A program made the translations under genes and the position numbers. Below are positions 8,897 to 19,480 of a DNA stretch of 64,000 nt, piece after piece. The stretch spans positions 52,624 to 116,623 of the forward strand of contig NZ_JAIAZY010000008.1 of the NCBI RefSeq assembly GCF_019459225.1, in the 5' to 3' direction. This DNA is from Bacillus sp. IITD106 (lineage in GTDB: Bacteria > Bacillota > Bacilli > Bacillales > Bacillaceae_C). The number at the start of each line of letters is the position of its first letter. Positions within the stretch are counted from its first letter, which is position 1. Under the pieces are notes generated by a model. It was not told where the DNA came from and did not search any database. It saw only the letters and a list, made by a program, of their open reading frames with translations.

Positions 8897-10156
8897 TTAA
8901 TAATCATTCAATCTTTCTAATAAAGAAACCCATTCCTCATTGGCAGGATCGATGTCGACAAGTAAAGCAAATATTTCAGCTGCAGCTTTTCTATTACCTT
9001 CCTCCATTAAAAAGTATCCATAATCCGCTAAAAAATCTTGGTTATTTTTAAAATCATTATATGCAAGCTCATATTCATTTAATGCCTCTCGATATTGTTC
9101 AGTATGTTGATAACTTACGGCAGCATCCCAATGAAATTGAGGATCGGCGCCTCCATTTTCAAAAAACATTTCTGCAATTTCTAATACAGACTCGTATTTT
9201 TCTTGATGAATCAGTAAGCTATTTAAAGATATCGCTGCTTCTGCAAATTCAGGATCTAAAACAAGAGCTTGCCTAAAAAAGTGCTCTGCCTTATTTTCAT
9301 CCCCCATTTTTAATGAAAGTTTACCTGCAAAATAATGTAAATCCTTATTATATTCGTCTAATGACAGCCCCGCTTCCGCCACTTCCAATGCCTCGTCCAA
9401 CTTTTCTTCTTGTTCTAGACAGCGGGCTAAATATAGGTAAAGTGAGTGGTAATCTGGATCCATTTCGAGTAATTGTTTGAATAATTTTATGGCTAACTTG
9501 TATTGAGCGCATTGGTAAGCAGTCAAACCATAAGCGAATAATAAATCAATGTCCATTTTGTTTTTTAGCGATTGCTTATAATATGTTAAAGCTTCTTCGA
9601 ATGCTCCACCTGCACTCAGTGCTTCTGCCATTCTGCTATTAATATCAACACCTTCAATTTCTATTTCCTTTTCAAGCAATAGACTAAAGCTTCTCGCGGC
9701 TTCCAAAAATCTCCCTTGAGTCATATAAAGCTCCCCAAGAGCATAGTCCATTACTGGTTCATCAGGTAATAGCTCCTTCGCTTTTAATAATTTGTTTTCA
9801 CTTACCTCAAATAACCCTTGCATCTCATATAAATCCGCTTCAACTAATAGTGCCGACGGATAACTCGGATCGTCTTCTCGTATTGATTCCAAATATTGAA
9901 GAGCTTCACCATCTTGACCCATTTCAATTAAAACTTCAGCTAAACTTAATTTCAATTCCCCTTCATCTGGGTAAAAACGGAGTAGGTTTTCGTATAATTC
10001 CTTTGATTCCTCTAAATATCCATACTGTGACAAAGCTTGGGCAAGCATATACTTTTCATCATCAGTGCCGCTGATTTTCACCTTTTTAAATTGTTTTTCC
10101 GCTTTTGAAAGATTTTGTTCTTCGATGTATTTTAGCATCAACTCTGCGTTATTCAT
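8897..10156 (-). CDS. ypiA: tetratricopeptide-repeat protein YpiA
   Basis: A 419-residue cytoplasmic protein made almost wholly of TPR-like helix pairs (about ten, for example [59 protein letters not shown]). Such proteins act as protein-binding scaffolds; the partner is not known. The ATG at 10156 with AAGGA 8 bases upstream is preferred over the TTG at 10162. In B. subtilis ypiA is followed upstream by aroE and the tyr/his/trp block; here the next gene upstream is an unrelated amidohydrolase-like ORF, which marks a deletion or rearrangement. Confidence 0.9.
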   Translation of the reverse strand: MNNAELMLKYIEEQNLSKAEKQFKKVKISGTDDEKYMLAQALSQYGYLEESKELYENLLRFYPDEGELKLSLAEVLIEMGQDGEALQYLESIREDDPSYPSALLVEADLYEMQGLFEVSENKLLKAKELLPDEPVMDYALGELYMTQGRFLEAARSFSLLLEKEIEIEGVDINSRMAEALSAGGAFEEALTYYKQSLKNKMDIDLLFAYGLTAYQCAQYKLAIKLFKQLLEMDPDYHSLYLYLARCLEQEEKLDEALEVAEAGLSLDEYNKDLHYFAGKLSLKMGDENKAEHFFRQALVLDPEFAEAAISLNSLLIHQEKYESVLEIAEMFFENGGADPQFHWDAAVSYQHTEQYREALNEYELAYNDFKNNQDFLADYGYFLMEEGNRKAAAEIFALLVDIDPANEEWVSLLERLNDY

Positions 10157-10178
10157 TACCAAAATCCTTTCTTATAGT

Positions 10179-11066
10179 TCAAACAAATAATGATGTTTTT
10201 TTAATTGTGATCTCATCACCATATCCCGGACGAAATATTGGTTTTCCATTTACAATTGAAAATTTTCCTTTTTGTACGGAGATAGATGGCACACGTTTGT
10301 TAAAGTCGATTGAATCACCATTATTAAGCTCGTTATCTTGTAAGTATAGATTATAACTTATTTCGCCGCCGACTTTCAAAATTCCTTTTTTCGGATAGAG
10401 ACCAATTTTTTTTGTTATTTCCATGGTCAATGGTTGATCCGTTTGTAGAGGCTGTGATAAATGGGAAAGTTTTTCACTTTGAAGAGTACTGTTCCATTTT
10501 CTTAAATGCAATGACTGTCGATATGATTTCATGGAAGAAGGAAAATACGGAATGAAAATAGGATTGTATGGGAATGATGCATCTTTTATCCATCCCCAAG
10601 GAATGCTTTCTAATTCACTTACTCGAGTAATTTCTACGAAAATGATTGGTATTTTCGCTTGCTTACATTTTATGATGAGTAAAGGATTTAGAATTGTTGC
10701 AGGAACTGTAACGCCCAGTAAATAGTCTATAGGACTATTTAGAAGTAATTTTCGTCTATTTACTAGTATTTTGTCAAAATCTTTTAATCGTGTAACGTGA
10801 AAATTAGTAATGATTGTTCCGCATCCTTTCTTGAGGAAATAATCGGAAAAATACGCTTTAAATTCATCAAATGGTAAATCGGGTATATTAGGTGCAAAAT
10901 ATACAAAAGAAGGCGTAATGATAAAGGAGCTGGCGTCCATTTTAAGTATAGAATAATTTAAAGATTTGAAGCCGTAATAACGAATTTCACTACCTCTCAC
11001 TAGCATTGAAACTTTTGTTTTTTTTCCATCTTCAATTGAAAATGCATTTTCAATAATATAGTCCAT
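10179..11066 (-). CDS. uncharacterised protein, apparently a degenerate amidohydrolase/dihydroorotase-like protein
   Basis: I do not recognise a named family. The 295-residue sequence keeps the outline of a cyclic amidohydrolase. Residues 1-55 resemble the N-terminal beta-sandwich (IENAFSIEDGKKTKVSMLVRG, then DASSFIITPSFVYF where active enzymes read ...PGFVDxHxH). KKGCGTIITNF (about 80-90) parallels the GGVTT strand. The end (IGLYPKKGILKVGGEISYNL, later VNGKPIFRPGYG) resembles the C-terminal composite domain. The metal-binding HxH is replaced by YFAPN and the whole barrel is short (active enzymes are about 400-450 residues), so catalysis is unlikely. It begins at an ATG with AGGTAGG upstream and lies between aroB and ypiA, where B. 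subtilis carries its trp/tyr/his/aro genes. Confidence 0.75.
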   Translation of the reverse strand: MDYIIENAFSIEDGKKTKVSMLVRGSEIRYYGFKSLNYSILKMDASSFIITPSFVYFAPNIPDLPFDEFKAYFSDYFLKKGCGTIITNFHVTRLKDFDKILVNRRKLLLNSPIDYLLGVTVPATILNPLLIIKCKQAKIPIIFVEITRVSELESIPWGWIKDASFPYNPIFIPYFPSSMKSYRQSLHLRKWNSTLQSEKLSHLSQPLQTDQPLTMEITKKIGLYPKKGILKVGGEISYNLYLQDNELNNGDSIDFNKRVPSISVQKGKFSIVNGKPIFRPGYGDEITIKKTSLFV

Positions 11067-11145
11067 GCTTTCCTACCTTTCTTTTTCTTTTAAAACAATC
11101 TATGTAAAAAAGGTAGGAAACATGAAATATTTCTTTTGTTCTTCT

Positions 11146-12237
11146 CTATTTTTTCATTAGTTTAGTTGATGAAAGAAAAGTTAAATAGACTTTTTCCAAT
11201 AAATCTTTATCAAGTTCTCTCACTACAGGCTTTCCGATTTTTTCCAACAAGACGAATCTCGGTTTACTGGAATATGATTTTTTATCTCTTGTCATACTTG
11301 TAAATGCTTGATCAAACTCAAAACCAGCGGGAATTTCCAAGCTGTATCCCAGCGATTTAATCCATAACTCAAATTCAGTAATATTAAAATCTAAATCTAA
11401 AATTTCCTTGCTTAAATATAAAGCATACACCATACCCGTCATGACCGCTTCACCATGTGATACATTTCCATATCCAGCTGATGATTCTATTACATGGCCT
11501 AATGTATGACCAAAATTCAAAAACGCACGTATCCCTGTTTCTCTTTCATCCTTCGAGACCACATCCGCTTTTATTTGAATTCCTCTTTTTAAAATTATGG
11601 CTAAATCTTCATCATTTATTGCATGTAAATCAGTAATAGTAGACATTTGAAATGTAAGCAATTCTTTATCGGCAATTAATGCATGCTTGACGGCCTCCGC
11701 AAAACCGGAACGAATTTCCGATTGTGGAAGAGTTTTTAGGAACTCAGTTTGGTAAATAACTGCTTCTGGCTGATGAAAAGAGCCGATCATATTTTTTCCG
11801 AGCGGATGATTTATTCCTGTTTTTCCACCTACCGCGCTATCATGAGCTAAAATCGTTGTCGGAACTTGTATGAAAGGTATGCCCCTCATATAAGTCGCTG
11901 CAACAAAACCAGCTAAATCTCCAACAGATCCTCCTCCAAATGCAATGATGCAAGACTTTCTATCAAGCCCTTTTTCAAGTGAAAAAGATAGACATGATTC
12001 ATATATTGAAAATTTTTTCGCGTTTTCTCCTGGTGGAACTATGTATGTATAAGTATCGTACGACTGTGGTATTGCTTTTTTCAATTCATCTAGATGCAAT
12101 CTGCCAACGATTTCATCTGTAATAATCAGAAGTTTTGTATAATCATTTGACTCCAAATGGTCGGTTAAGGACTCTAAAACATTTTTTCCAATGTAAACAG
12201 GATACGATTTTGATGGTGTTGTAATGTCAATCTTCAA
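11146..12237 (-). CDS. aroB: 3-dehydroquinate synthase AroB
   Basis: A 363-residue enzyme that converts DAHP to 3-dehydroquinate, the second step of the shikimate pathway, using NAD+ and a divalent metal. The NAD-binding block GGGSVGDLAGFVAATYMRG, the QVPTTILAHDSAVGGKTGIN segment and the metal-ligand regions SGFAEAVKHALI and NFGHTLGHVIE are all present, so it should be active. The start is a TTG at 12237 with AGGGGTG 7 bases upstream. In B. subtilis aroB lies in aroF-aroB-aroH followed by the trp genes; here aroF and aroH are absent and cheR is directly upstream (12 bases). Confidence 0.96.
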   Translation of the reverse strand: MKIDITTPSKSYPVYIGKNVLESLTDHLESNDYTKLLIITDEIVGRLHLDELKKAIPQSYDTYTYIVPPGENAKKFSIYESCLSFSLEKGLDRKSCIIAFGGGSVGDLAGFVAATYMRGIPFIQVPTTILAHDSAVGGKTGINHPLGKNMIGSFHQPEAVIYQTEFLKTLPQSEIRSGFAEAVKHALIADKELLTFQMSTITDLHAINDEDLAIILKRGIQIKADVVSKDERETGIRAFLNFGHTLGHVIESSAGYGNVSHGEAVMTGMVYALYLSKEILDLDFNITEFELWIKSLGYSLEIPAGFEFDQAFTSMTRDKKSYSSKPRFVLLEKIGKPVVRELDKDLLEKVYLTFLSSTKLMKK

Positions 12238-12249
12238 TATTATACACCC

Positions 12250-13032
<783 letters not shown>

Positions 13033-13087
13033 CTACCCCATCACTTTCTCTTATGCTATTACTGATTATAACGTATAAAGAAGGAAA

Positions 13088-13117
13088 AACCACCTAGAAT
13101 TTGATGTCTAGGTGGTT
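13088..13117 (-). terminator. intrinsic terminator of ndk
   Basis: AACCACCTAGA / TCTAGGTGGTT perfect 11-bp stem just past the ndk stop, followed on the minus strand by TTTCC. Confidence 0.9.
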
Positions 13118-13124
13118 GTAACAC

Positions 13125-13571
13125 TTAATATATCCAACTATTAATTAGTTTAGAGTATTCCACGAGCTCTTCCTCTTTAAAAAACAAGGAAATTTCTCTT
13201 TCAGCGCTTTCAGTTGAATCAGAACCATGGATAATATTCTTACCTACCGTTAAGCCAAAATCGCCTCGGATGGTTCCTTGCGCGGCATCTTTTGGATTTG
13301 TTGTACCCATCATTTGCCGTGCAGTATGTATAACATTCTCACCTTGCCAGACCATAGCAAAAACAGGACCTGATGTAATGAATTCGACTAAATCTCCAAA
13401 AAAAGGACGTTCTTTATGTTCTTCATAATGTTTTTCAGCAAGCTCTGTTGGAATTGTCATCAATTTAGCTCCAACAAGTTGAAAACCTTTTTTTTCAAAG
13501 CGTGATACAATTTCTCCAATTAAACTTCTTTGAACTCCATCTGGTTTTACCATTAGAAAAGTTTTTTCCAT
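13125..13571 (-). CDS. ndk: nucleoside diphosphate kinase Ndk
   Basis: A 148-residue enzyme that equilibrates nucleoside triphosphate pools by a phosphohistidine relay. All signatures are present: MVKPDGVQR at the start, [19 protein letters not shown] and NIIHGSDS with the catalytic His115. The frame extends three codons to a GTG at 13580, but the ATG at 13571, preceded by AGGAGTG, gives the usual family length of 148. It is followed by a strong terminator and lies between hepT and cheR as in B. subtilis. Confidence 0.97.
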   Translation of the reverse strand: MEKTFLMVKPDGVQRSLIGEIVSRFEKKGFQLVGAKLMTIPTELAEKHYEEHKERPFFGDLVEFITSGPVFAMVWQGENVIHTARQMMGTTNPKDAAQGTIRGDFGLTVGKNIIHGSDSTESAEREISLFFKEEELVEYSKLINSWIY

Positions 13572-13676
13572 TATGATCACTCCTGCAATTATCCTCGGGA
13601 AAATCCTCGAAATCCCATGAAAATAATAACATTGTTTTCCAACATTAGCAAATCGCGATATGTAAAAACTTGTTTT

Positions 13677-14639
13677 CTAATATTTTCTTTTGCCTATGTA
13701 AAAAGCAATATCTCTCAGAATTTTTTTTGCTTTTATCGGAGGGAGTTTGTCTAAAACATGAATAGCCTTTTTTAAATACATCCTACTAACAGAATAAGCC
13801 TTATCGATTGCTCCTGAATCCTTTATAGCAGATATGAGACCAACCATTTCATCTTTTGTTGTACCTTCATTAACATTTACGATTCTAGATTTTAATTTCT
13901 CGTCTTGCATTGCATATAAAACTGGTAAAGTGATATTTCCTTGTCGCAAATCTTCACCAGCAGGTTTTCCCAGTTCTTTTTCTGATCCTGTAAAATCAAG
14001 AATATCATCAATAATTTGGTATGACATTCCAACAAAATATCCAAATTTATATAATAACCTATGTGTCTTTTCATCTGCCCCTGCTGTAACTGCACCGAGT
14101 TCACAGCTTACAGCAATAAGTAAAGCCGTTTTTCTCTTAATACGTCGTAAATAATCTCGTAAATTTTGATTGAAACGATATTTATCTTTAATTTGATCAA
14201 TTTCGCCCTTGCAAACTTCGATTATTGCATTAGAAAGAATTTGATGTGCTAATGAATTACGAATATTTGTCATATATTCAAGAGAACTTCCCAGAATATA
14301 ATCACCAGTGTACATAGCAATACGATCATTCCAAGTATAATTGATCGTTGGCTTTCCTCTTCTAAGTTCGGCATCGTCGATTACATCATCATGGACTAGT
14401 GAAGCCATATGTATTAATTCTAAAGCCACAGCAGTGTTTTTTATAGTATGTATATTATATGAACCAAATTTAGCCGATAAAAGGACAAAAACAGGTCGAA
14501 TTCGTTTCCCCCCTGCTTTTAAAAGCTGCACCGATGCTTTCTGGAGCAGTCCTACGTCTGATTGAATAGCCAATTCCATCTCTTTTTCGATGATGTCGAA
14601 GTCAGCTTTTAAGGTCGAATTAAGTAATGTTAGTTTCAT
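13677..14639 (-). CDS. hepT: heptaprenyl diphosphate synthase component II (HepT)
   Basis: A 320-residue catalytic subunit of the two-component trans-prenyltransferase that makes the C35 side chain of menaquinone-7. The first aspartate-rich motif is in HMASLVHDDVIDDAELRRGKPT and the second in YQIIDDILDFTG; GGKRIRP near residue 44 binds the allylic pyrophosphate. It needs the non-catalytic component I encoded two genes upstream. AGGTGG stands before the ATG. It is the last gene of hepS-menG-hepT, the menaquinone side-chain cluster that supplies quinone to the qcr and res-dependent respiratory chain. Confidence 0.95.
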   Translation of the reverse strand: MKLTLLNSTLKADFDIIEKEMELAIQSDVGLLQKASVQLLKAGGKRIRPVFVLLSAKFGSYNIHTIKNTAVALELIHMASLVHDDVIDDAELRRGKPTINYTWNDRIAMYTGDYILGSSLEYMTNIRNSLAHQILSNAIIEVCKGEIDQIKDKYRFNQNLRDYLRRIKRKTALLIAVSCELGAVTAGADEKTHRLLYKFGYFVGMSYQIIDDILDFTGSEKELGKPAGEDLRQGNITLPVLYAMQDEKLKSRIVNVNEGTTKDEMVGLISAIKDSGAIDKAYSVSRMYLKKAIHVLDKLPPIKAKKILRDIAFYIGKRKY

Positions 14640-14650
14640 TTCATTTCCAC

Positions 14651-15361
14651 CTAGGCTTTATTCTTTTTCATTCCAATATGCGCCGCTGCAACACCACCGC
14701 TAAAGGATTTATAAATAACATCAACAAATCCGGCTTTCCAGAACATTTGGGCTAATTCATCCATCCCGGGAAAATCACGGGCTGATTCTTGTAACCACGA
14801 ATATTCTTTAAAACTTTTAGCGAATAATTTACCGAATAATGGCATAATAAAGCGGAAGTACAAATAATAAGCCTGTCTGTAACCCGGCATTGTCGGTTGA
14901 GATGTTTCAAGACATACTGCCATTCCACCAGGCTTTAACACTCTATTCATTTCTTTCAGTACTTGCATATAGTCTGGAACATTCCGCAGCCCAAAACCGA
15001 TTGTTACGTAGTCGAAAGTATGATCTTCAAACGGTAGTTCCATAGCGTTTCCTTGAATGAATTCAATTTGATGCAATTGTTCTTTTTCCTTTTTTTGCTT
15101 TGCTACTTGAAGCATATTATGGCTAAAGTCAAGTCCAATAACTTTTCCTTCACTGCCGACTGCACGTGCAAGCGCAATGGTCCAATCACCAGTTCCGCAA
15201 CAAAGATCAAGAGCATATCCCCCTTCAGGGACGTCCATCTTTTTCATTGTCTCTTTACGCCATTTTATATGTTGCTGAAAACTAATAATCGAGTTCATTT
15301 TATCATAATTTTGATGGATTTTTTCAAACACACTATGTACACGTTCTTCTTTTGATTGCAT
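14651..15361 (-). CDS. menG: demethylmenaquinone methyltransferase MenG (UbiE family)
   Basis: A 236-residue SAM-dependent methyltransferase for the last step of menaquinone synthesis. The family signatures [17 protein letters not shown] and [11 protein letters not shown] (SAM motif I), GLDFSHNML and [10 protein letters not shown] are visible. The frame extends to a TTG at 15370 overlapping the hepS stop; the ATG at 15361 is favoured because Met-Gln-Ser-Lys-Glu resembles the usual family start and GGAGG lies 12 bases before it, while the TTG would be only 3 bases from that site. It lies between hepS and hepT in one operon. Confidence 0.95.
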   Translation of the reverse strand: MQSKEERVHSVFEKIHQNYDKMNSIISFQQHIKWRKETMKKMDVPEGGYALDLCCGTGDWTIALARAVGSEGKVIGLDFSHNMLQVAKQKKEKEQLHQIEFIQGNAMELPFEDHTFDYVTIGFGLRNVPDYMQVLKEMNRVLKPGGMAVCLETSQPTMPGYRQAYYLYFRFIMPLFGKLFAKSFKEYSWLQESARDFPGMDELAQMFWKAGFVDVIYKSFSGGVAAAHIGMKKNKA

Positions 15362-15366
15362 CTTTT

Positions 15367-16146
15367 TCAAAAACCTCCACTTATAGAACCAGCCAATTCA
15401 TTAATGCGTTTATGCACTAGTGATGGCAAAGCATTCATTTCCGTTATCATATCATCAAGTTTTCCCTTCGATTCCTTCATCATATCTGTTAATAATTTTA
15501 ACTCATCTTCCAAGGATGGTTTTGTGTTGTTCTTTAAATAGAAGCTTTTTATTCCCTCCATAAATAGAGAAAAATGACCATCTATAAGCATTTTCAGCTC
15601 TTTGCCAACCTTTTTAAAAAATAGATATTCAATGAAGAAGTTAATATATTTGGAAGGTGTTTGAAAATAAATACAAAATTGTTCTAGCAGTCCAGATTCA
15701 ATTTTTCTAACACTTTCAAGGAAAACATTCAAATTTTCACCATCAAATTGGATAATTTTAATTTTATGCTCATTAATTGTTTTGATAGCAGATGCCAAAG
15801 ATTTTATTAACTCTATGTTGTGAAATTCCGATAATAAATTATAATACATGCCACTATAGTAATCTCCGGCCAGTACGTTAAGTTGCCGTGCTGTCGTTGG
15901 CATATTGGGTTTAGAAACATTTTCATGTGTTTCTAGTGCCAAATTTGCAAGCATAGCTGCCATAATATATGCTTCAGTTTCTTCCGCCGTAAGATTAGAA
16001 TCTCGCAATGAATATGACATAAAAAGAATTTGATCTACATCCAGTTCAGGCGGTTCAATATGTTTGTATAAAAAATGATGGTAGCATTTTTGCTGTAACT
16101 TCCTTTTTATTGAATCAATTTGCTTTTCATAATTACTGACCGCCAT
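15367..16146 (-). CDS. hepS: heptaprenyl diphosphate synthase component I (HepS)
   Basis: A 259-residue, largely helical, non-catalytic subunit of heptaprenyl diphosphate synthase, needed for chain-length control by HepT. It has no DDxxD motif, as expected. Family features include the [16 protein letters not shown] region and the conserved [16 protein letters not shown] block near residue 100. An earlier open frame reaches 16182, but the ATG at 16146 has AGGA 8 bases upstream. It begins the hepS-menG-hepT operon, downstream of mtrB, and reads into menG with only a few bases between. Confidence 0.93.
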   Translation of the reverse strand: MAVSNYEKQIDSIKRKLQQKCYHHFLYKHIEPPELDVDQILFMSYSLRDSNLTAEETEAYIMAAMLANLALETHENVSKPNMPTTARQLNVLAGDYYSGMYYNLLSEFHNIELIKSLASAIKTINEHKIKIIQFDGENLNVFLESVRKIESGLLEQFCIYFQTPSKYINFFIEYLFFKKVGKELKMLIDGHFSLFMEGIKSFYLKNNTKPSLEDELKLLTDMMKESKGKLDDMITEMNALPSLVHKRINELAGSISGGF

Positions 16147-16261
16147 AACAAAAATCCTCGTTTCTATTGCAAATAAAAGCATACTACGTGCATGCAGGTA
16201 TAATTATAACATAGAGAAATACCGAATGGCGATTTTGTTGGGTTAATGATTTGAGTTTAAA

Positions 16262-16501
16262 TTAAGGTGATTTTTTATTCTCACTCTCTATTTCTCCAAA
16301 TGAAGTAATAATATTTGCATCTCCTCTAACTTTGATTGCCGAGGTATGTTCAGTAAATTGAGCAACCATTACTTCGCCTGCATCTAGTTTTTCTGCATGA
16401 TGAAATCTAGTATCTGAACCTCTCGTTAAACCGATAACATTTACCCCATCTTCCAAAGCTTTTATGATAATAAAATCAGATTGACCACGACCGTTGCTCA
16501 T
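16262..16501 (-). CDS. mtrB: trp RNA-binding attenuation protein TRAP (MtrB)
   Basis: A 79-residue TRAP subunit. The sequence runs through the conserved [19 protein letters not shown], the tryptophan-binding TRFHHAEKL loop and the RNA-contacting [10 protein letters not shown] strand, so both the tryptophan pocket and the Lys/Arg RNA contacts appear intact. In bacilli an 11-mer ring binds (G/U)AG repeats in trp leaders when loaded with tryptophan. It follows folE by 15 bases, the mtrA-mtrB arrangement. The trp operon that normally lies nearby is absent from the window, so its RNA targets must be elsewhere. Confidence 0.96.
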   Translation of the reverse strand: MSNGRGQSDFIIIKALEDGVNVIGLTRGSDTRFHHAEKLDAGEVMVAQFTEHTSAIKVRGDANIITSFGEIESENKKSP

Positions 16502-16516
16502 TTCTTCACCTCATCA

Positions 16517-17083
16517 TTAATCTTTAATTAAGGAAAGTACTTCTGCCCGTGCTTGTGCATCCGCAGCAAGTATTCCCCGAACTGCAGAAGTTACGGTTTT
16601 GGAACCAGGTTTTTTTATACCTCTCATCGTCATACACATATGTTCTGCCTCTATAATAACCATAACCCCTTGTGGTTCAAGTTTTTTCATCATAACATCT
16701 GCGATAGTGGATGTTATTCGTTCTTGTAATTGAGGACGAGATGCGACTGTTTCTACAGCTCTTGCAAGTTTACTTAAACCAGCTACCTTCCCATTTTGTG
16801 GTATATATGCCACATGAGCTTTTCCAAAGAAAGGCACTAAATGATGTTCACACATCGAAAAAAACGGAATATCTTTAACGAGAACAAGTTCCTCGTGATC
16901 TTCTCCAAAAATGGTTTCAAAATATTCCTCTGGATCTTTTCCTAAACCAGAAAAAACTTCTTCATACATTTTGGCGACGCGTTCGGGTGTATCTATTAAA
17001 CCTTCTCTATTCGGGTCTTCCCCTATTGCCTCCAATATCATCCGAACCGCTTCTTCAATTTGTGAGCGATTTACTTCTATCAT
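16517..17083 (-). CDS. folE: GTP cyclohydrolase I FolE (MtrA)
   Basis: A 188-residue enzyme catalysing the first step of folate synthesis, GTP to 7,8-dihydroneopterin triphosphate. The zinc ligands lie in [10 protein letters not shown] (C78, H80/H81) and the second cysteine in [23 protein letters not shown] and SKLARAVE are family signatures. AGGAGGAAGAGG precedes the ATG. It is the first gene of folE-mtrB, as in B. subtilis where it is called mtrA. Confidence 0.97.
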   Translation of the reverse strand: MIEVNRSQIEEAVRMILEAIGEDPNREGLIDTPERVAKMYEEVFSGLGKDPEEYFETIFGEDHEELVLVKDIPFFSMCEHHLVPFFGKAHVAYIPQNGKVAGLSKLARAVETVASRPQLQERITSTIADVMMKKLEPQGVMVIIEAEHMCMTMRGIKKPGSKTVTSAVRGILAADAQARAEVLSLIKD

Positions 17084-17160
17084 TCCTCTTCCTCCTACAT
17101 CTGTTGCAACAAGTCATCTTTTGTATTCCCATATTAGCATAATTAACGAAAGAAATAAAA

Positions 17161-17196
17161 AAAGGAACTGCCGATATGTACCTCGGCAGTTCCTTT
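17161..17196 (-). terminator. intrinsic terminator of hbs
   Basis: AAAGGAACTGCCGA / TCGGCAGTTCCTTT 14-bp perfect stem with an 8-base loop, followed on the minus strand by TTTTTT-rich sequence. It lies 25 bases past the hbs stop. Confidence 0.93.
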
Positions 17197-17220
17197 TGAT
17201 ACGCTAAAGAGTGTATGTAC

Positions 17221-17493
17221 TTATTTAACAGCATCTTTAAGCGCTTTACCTGGTTTGAACGCTGGAACCTTGCTTGCAGCGATTTCGATTTCTTGACCAG
17301 TTTGAGGGTTGCGTCCTTTACGAGCAGCACGCTCACGCACTTCAAAGTTACCAAATCCGATTAAAGCTACTTTATCTCCGTTAGCCAAAGCATTTTGGAT
17401 GGATTGGAAAACAGCATCAACAGCTTTAGTTGCGTCCTTTTTAGAAAGCTCGGCTGTTTCTGCAACAGAATTGATTAGTTCAGTTTTGTTCAT
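17221..17493 (-). CDS. hbs: DNA-binding protein HU (HBsu)
   Basis: A 90-residue histone-like nucleoid protein. It has the N-terminal helices ([20 protein letters not shown]) and the beta-arm [21 protein letters not shown] that inserts in the DNA minor groove; the C-terminus ends [12 protein letters not shown]. The ATG at 17493 with GGAGGTG upstream gives the family's standard 90 residues; the longer frame to 17535 is not supported. It is monocistronic with a strong terminator and a long 5' spacer, which fits its very high expression. Confidence 0.97.
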   Translation of the reverse strand: MNKTELINSVAETAELSKKDATKAVDAVFQSIQNALANGDKVALIGFGNFEVRERAARKGRNPQTGQEIEIAASKVPAFKPGKALKDAVK

Positions 17494-17597
17494 ACCATTC
17501 ACCTCCTCCCAAAAAAGAGAGATCTTGTTCCTCAAGTGCTATTACATTTGTGAACAATTTTTAAGATTCTTAAACATGAAATGTTAGAATCCGAATA

Positions 17598-17630
17598 AAT
17601 TGCTGGTAAATAAGGGATTTATCAGCAATT
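17598..17630. repeat. inverted repeat in the hbs upstream region
   Basis: AATTGCTGGTAAAT and ATTTATCAGCAATT flank a 5-base loop (one G.U/A mismatch in 14). It stands about 105 bases upstream of the hbs start in the 396-base gene-free stretch 17494-17889. It could be a leader hairpin or operator. The rest of that stretch holds the spoIVA terminator and AT-rich sequence; I could not fix the hbs promoter. Confidence 0.5.
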
Positions 17631-17694
17631 CTGTTTAAAAGATTATCATATATATTTTATGTTAGCAAGAATAAAAGGCGTAAAAAATGGAAAA

Positions 17695-17722
17695 GATGCC
17701 GAATATCGTCGTATTCGACACC
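17695..17722 (-). terminator. probable terminator downstream of spoIVA
   Basis: GATGCCGAATA / TATTCGACACC can pair over 11 positions in RNA with G.U pairs, and is T-flanked on both strands (CTTTTCC on the minus strand, CCTTTTT on the plus). It is about 165 bases past the spoIVA stop. Confidence 0.6.
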
Positions 17723-17889
17723 TTTTTATTATCTTCTGCTAACCTTGTATTGTAACTTCAGCTGAACAAGCTTGCTTTCAAAGAACGTTTCACTACTTCT
17801 TACTTCTTTTCTTTACAAGGCTGTGGGTACGCAGAAATCTCATTTCATACAGGATTGAAAAGATTAATGAACTTTATCAAACTTTTTTC

Positions 17890-19368
17890 TTAAAGAATGA
17901 TAGCTATTAAACCACCTGATCCTTCATTGATGATTCTTTCTAGCGTTTCTTTTAATTTATATCTGGCGTTTTCTGGCATCATCGCGATTTTAGCTTGGAT
18001 TCCTTCTCTTACTAATGAGCTTAAGCTTCTACCAAAAATATCTGAATTCCATATTGAAAGCGGGTCGTCTTCAAAATCTTGCATGAGGTAGCGTACGAGC
18101 TCTTCACTTTGTTTTTCAGTCCCAATAATCGGTGCGAATTCAGATTCCACGTCCACTTTTATCATATGAATTGAAGGAGCCATCGCTTTTAATCTAACAC
18201 CGAAGCGTGCCCCTTGCCTAATGATTTCAGGCTCATCCAGACTCATATCCGCTAAAGATGGAGCTGCAATTCCATAACCTGTTTGTCTTACCATTGCGAG
18301 AGCATCAGAAACCTGATCATACTCCCTTTTTGCATCTGCAAAATCCTGCATAAGCTCAAGCAAGTGATCTTTTCCCCGCACTTCAACTCCGACGACTTCT
18401 TTAAGAACATTATCATAAAGATCATCAGGAGCAAATAAATCTATTTCAGCAATCCCTTGCCCCATATCTACTCCTGCAAGCCCGGCATTTTCAATAAAGT
18501 CAAACTCATAAAACTGTTGTACAACTCTATCTACATCTCGTAATCTCTTTATATCCTTAACTGTTTCCTTAACTGCCTCTTGGTAGTTTGTGCGCAGCCA
18601 GTGGTTATCCTTCAACACCATAACCCAGCTTGGGAGATTTACATTCACTTCAAGCACAGGGAATTCGTATAAAGCTTCGCGTAGAACATTCATTACATCC
18701 GCTTCTCTCATGCTTTCTACAGACATGGAAAGAACAGGAATATCATATTTCGCTTCAAGCTGTTTACGTAAATTTTCTGTTTCAGCATGATGTGGTCTTG
18801 ATGAGTTAATGACCATTATAAACGGCTTTCCAACCTCTTTTAACTCTTCTATTACACGCTCTTCAGCATCTACATAGTCCGAACGTGGTATTTCTCCAAT
18901 TGTGCCATCTGTTGTAATGACAACACCAAGGACTGAGTGCTCCTGAATCACTTTTCTCGTTCCAATTTCTGCTGCTTCATGAAATGAGATTGGTTCCTCA
19001 TACCAAGGTGTATGAATCATTCTTGGGCCATTTTCATCCTCATAACCTTTTGCCCCTGGCACTGTATAGCCAACACAATCAACAAGCCGTACATTTACTT
19101 CAAGTCCTTCATCGACTTGAACGGCGACAGCTTGGTTCGGTACAAATTTCGGTTCTGTCGTCATGATTGTTCTACCTGCCGCACTTTGAGGCAGTTCATC
19201 TTGTGCTCTTGCTCTATCTGCTTCATTCGTGATGTTTGGTAAGACAGCTAGTTCCATAAACTTTTTAATAAATGTGGATTTACCTGTTCGAACAGCTCCA
19301 ACTACACCCAAATAAATATCTCCGCCCGTTCTTTCTGCAATATCTTTGAAAATATCCACCTTTTCCAA
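17890..19368 (-). CDS. spoIVA: stage IV sporulation protein A, spore coat morphogenetic ATPase
   Basis: A 492-residue coat-assembly protein. It polymerises on the forespore surface using ATP and forms the base layer of the spore coat. The Walker A loop GAVRTGKST is at about residues 21-29, and VRLVDCVGY, IITTDGTIGEIPR and MVINSSRPHH follow. The start is a TTG at 19368 with GGAGGG 7-8 bases upstream, giving exactly the 492 residues of B. subtilis SpoIVA; the open frame to 19425 is upstream leader. A sigma-E-like promoter lies at 19430-19461, as expected for a mother-cell gene. Confidence 0.97.
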   Translation of the reverse strand: MEKVDIFKDIAERTGGDIYLGVVGAVRTGKSTFIKKFMELAVLPNITNEADRARAQDELPQSAAGRTIMTTEPKFVPNQAVAVQVDEGLEVNVRLVDCVGYTVPGAKGYEDENGPRMIHTPWYEEPISFHEAAEIGTRKVIQEHSVLGVVITTDGTIGEIPRSDYVDAEERVIEELKEVGKPFIMVINSSRPHHAETENLRKQLEAKYDIPVLSMSVESMREADVMNVLREALYEFPVLEVNVNLPSWVMVLKDNHWLRTNYQEAVKETVKDIKRLRDVDRVVQQFYEFDFIENAGLAGVDMGQGIAEIDLFAPDDLYDNVLKEVVGVEVRGKDHLLELMQDFADAKREYDQVSDALAMVRQTGYGIAAPSLADMSLDEPEIIRQGARFGVRLKAMAPSIHMIKVDVESEFAPIIGTEKQSEELVRYLMQDFEDDPLSIWNSDIFGRSLSSLVREGIQAKIAMMPENARYKLKETLERIINEGSGGLIAIIL

Positions 19369-19429
19369 GAGGTTCCCTCCTATCATTGAGTTCAAGGGAC
19401 AAAACACCCAAAAACTGCTGGACAATAGA

Positions 19430-19461
19430 TGTTTATGATGTTGTCCGATTCTTATATGACC
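19430..19461 (-). promoter_or_regulatory. sigma-E-type promoter of spoIVA
   Basis: On the minus strand GGTCATAT (19461-19454) and CATAAACA (19437-19430) are 16 bases apart, close to the sigma-E consensus (GTCATATT / CATACAAT). The spoIVA start is about 62 bases downstream. Confidence 0.6.
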
Positions 19462-19480
19462 ATATTAAGAAGTAAATAAA

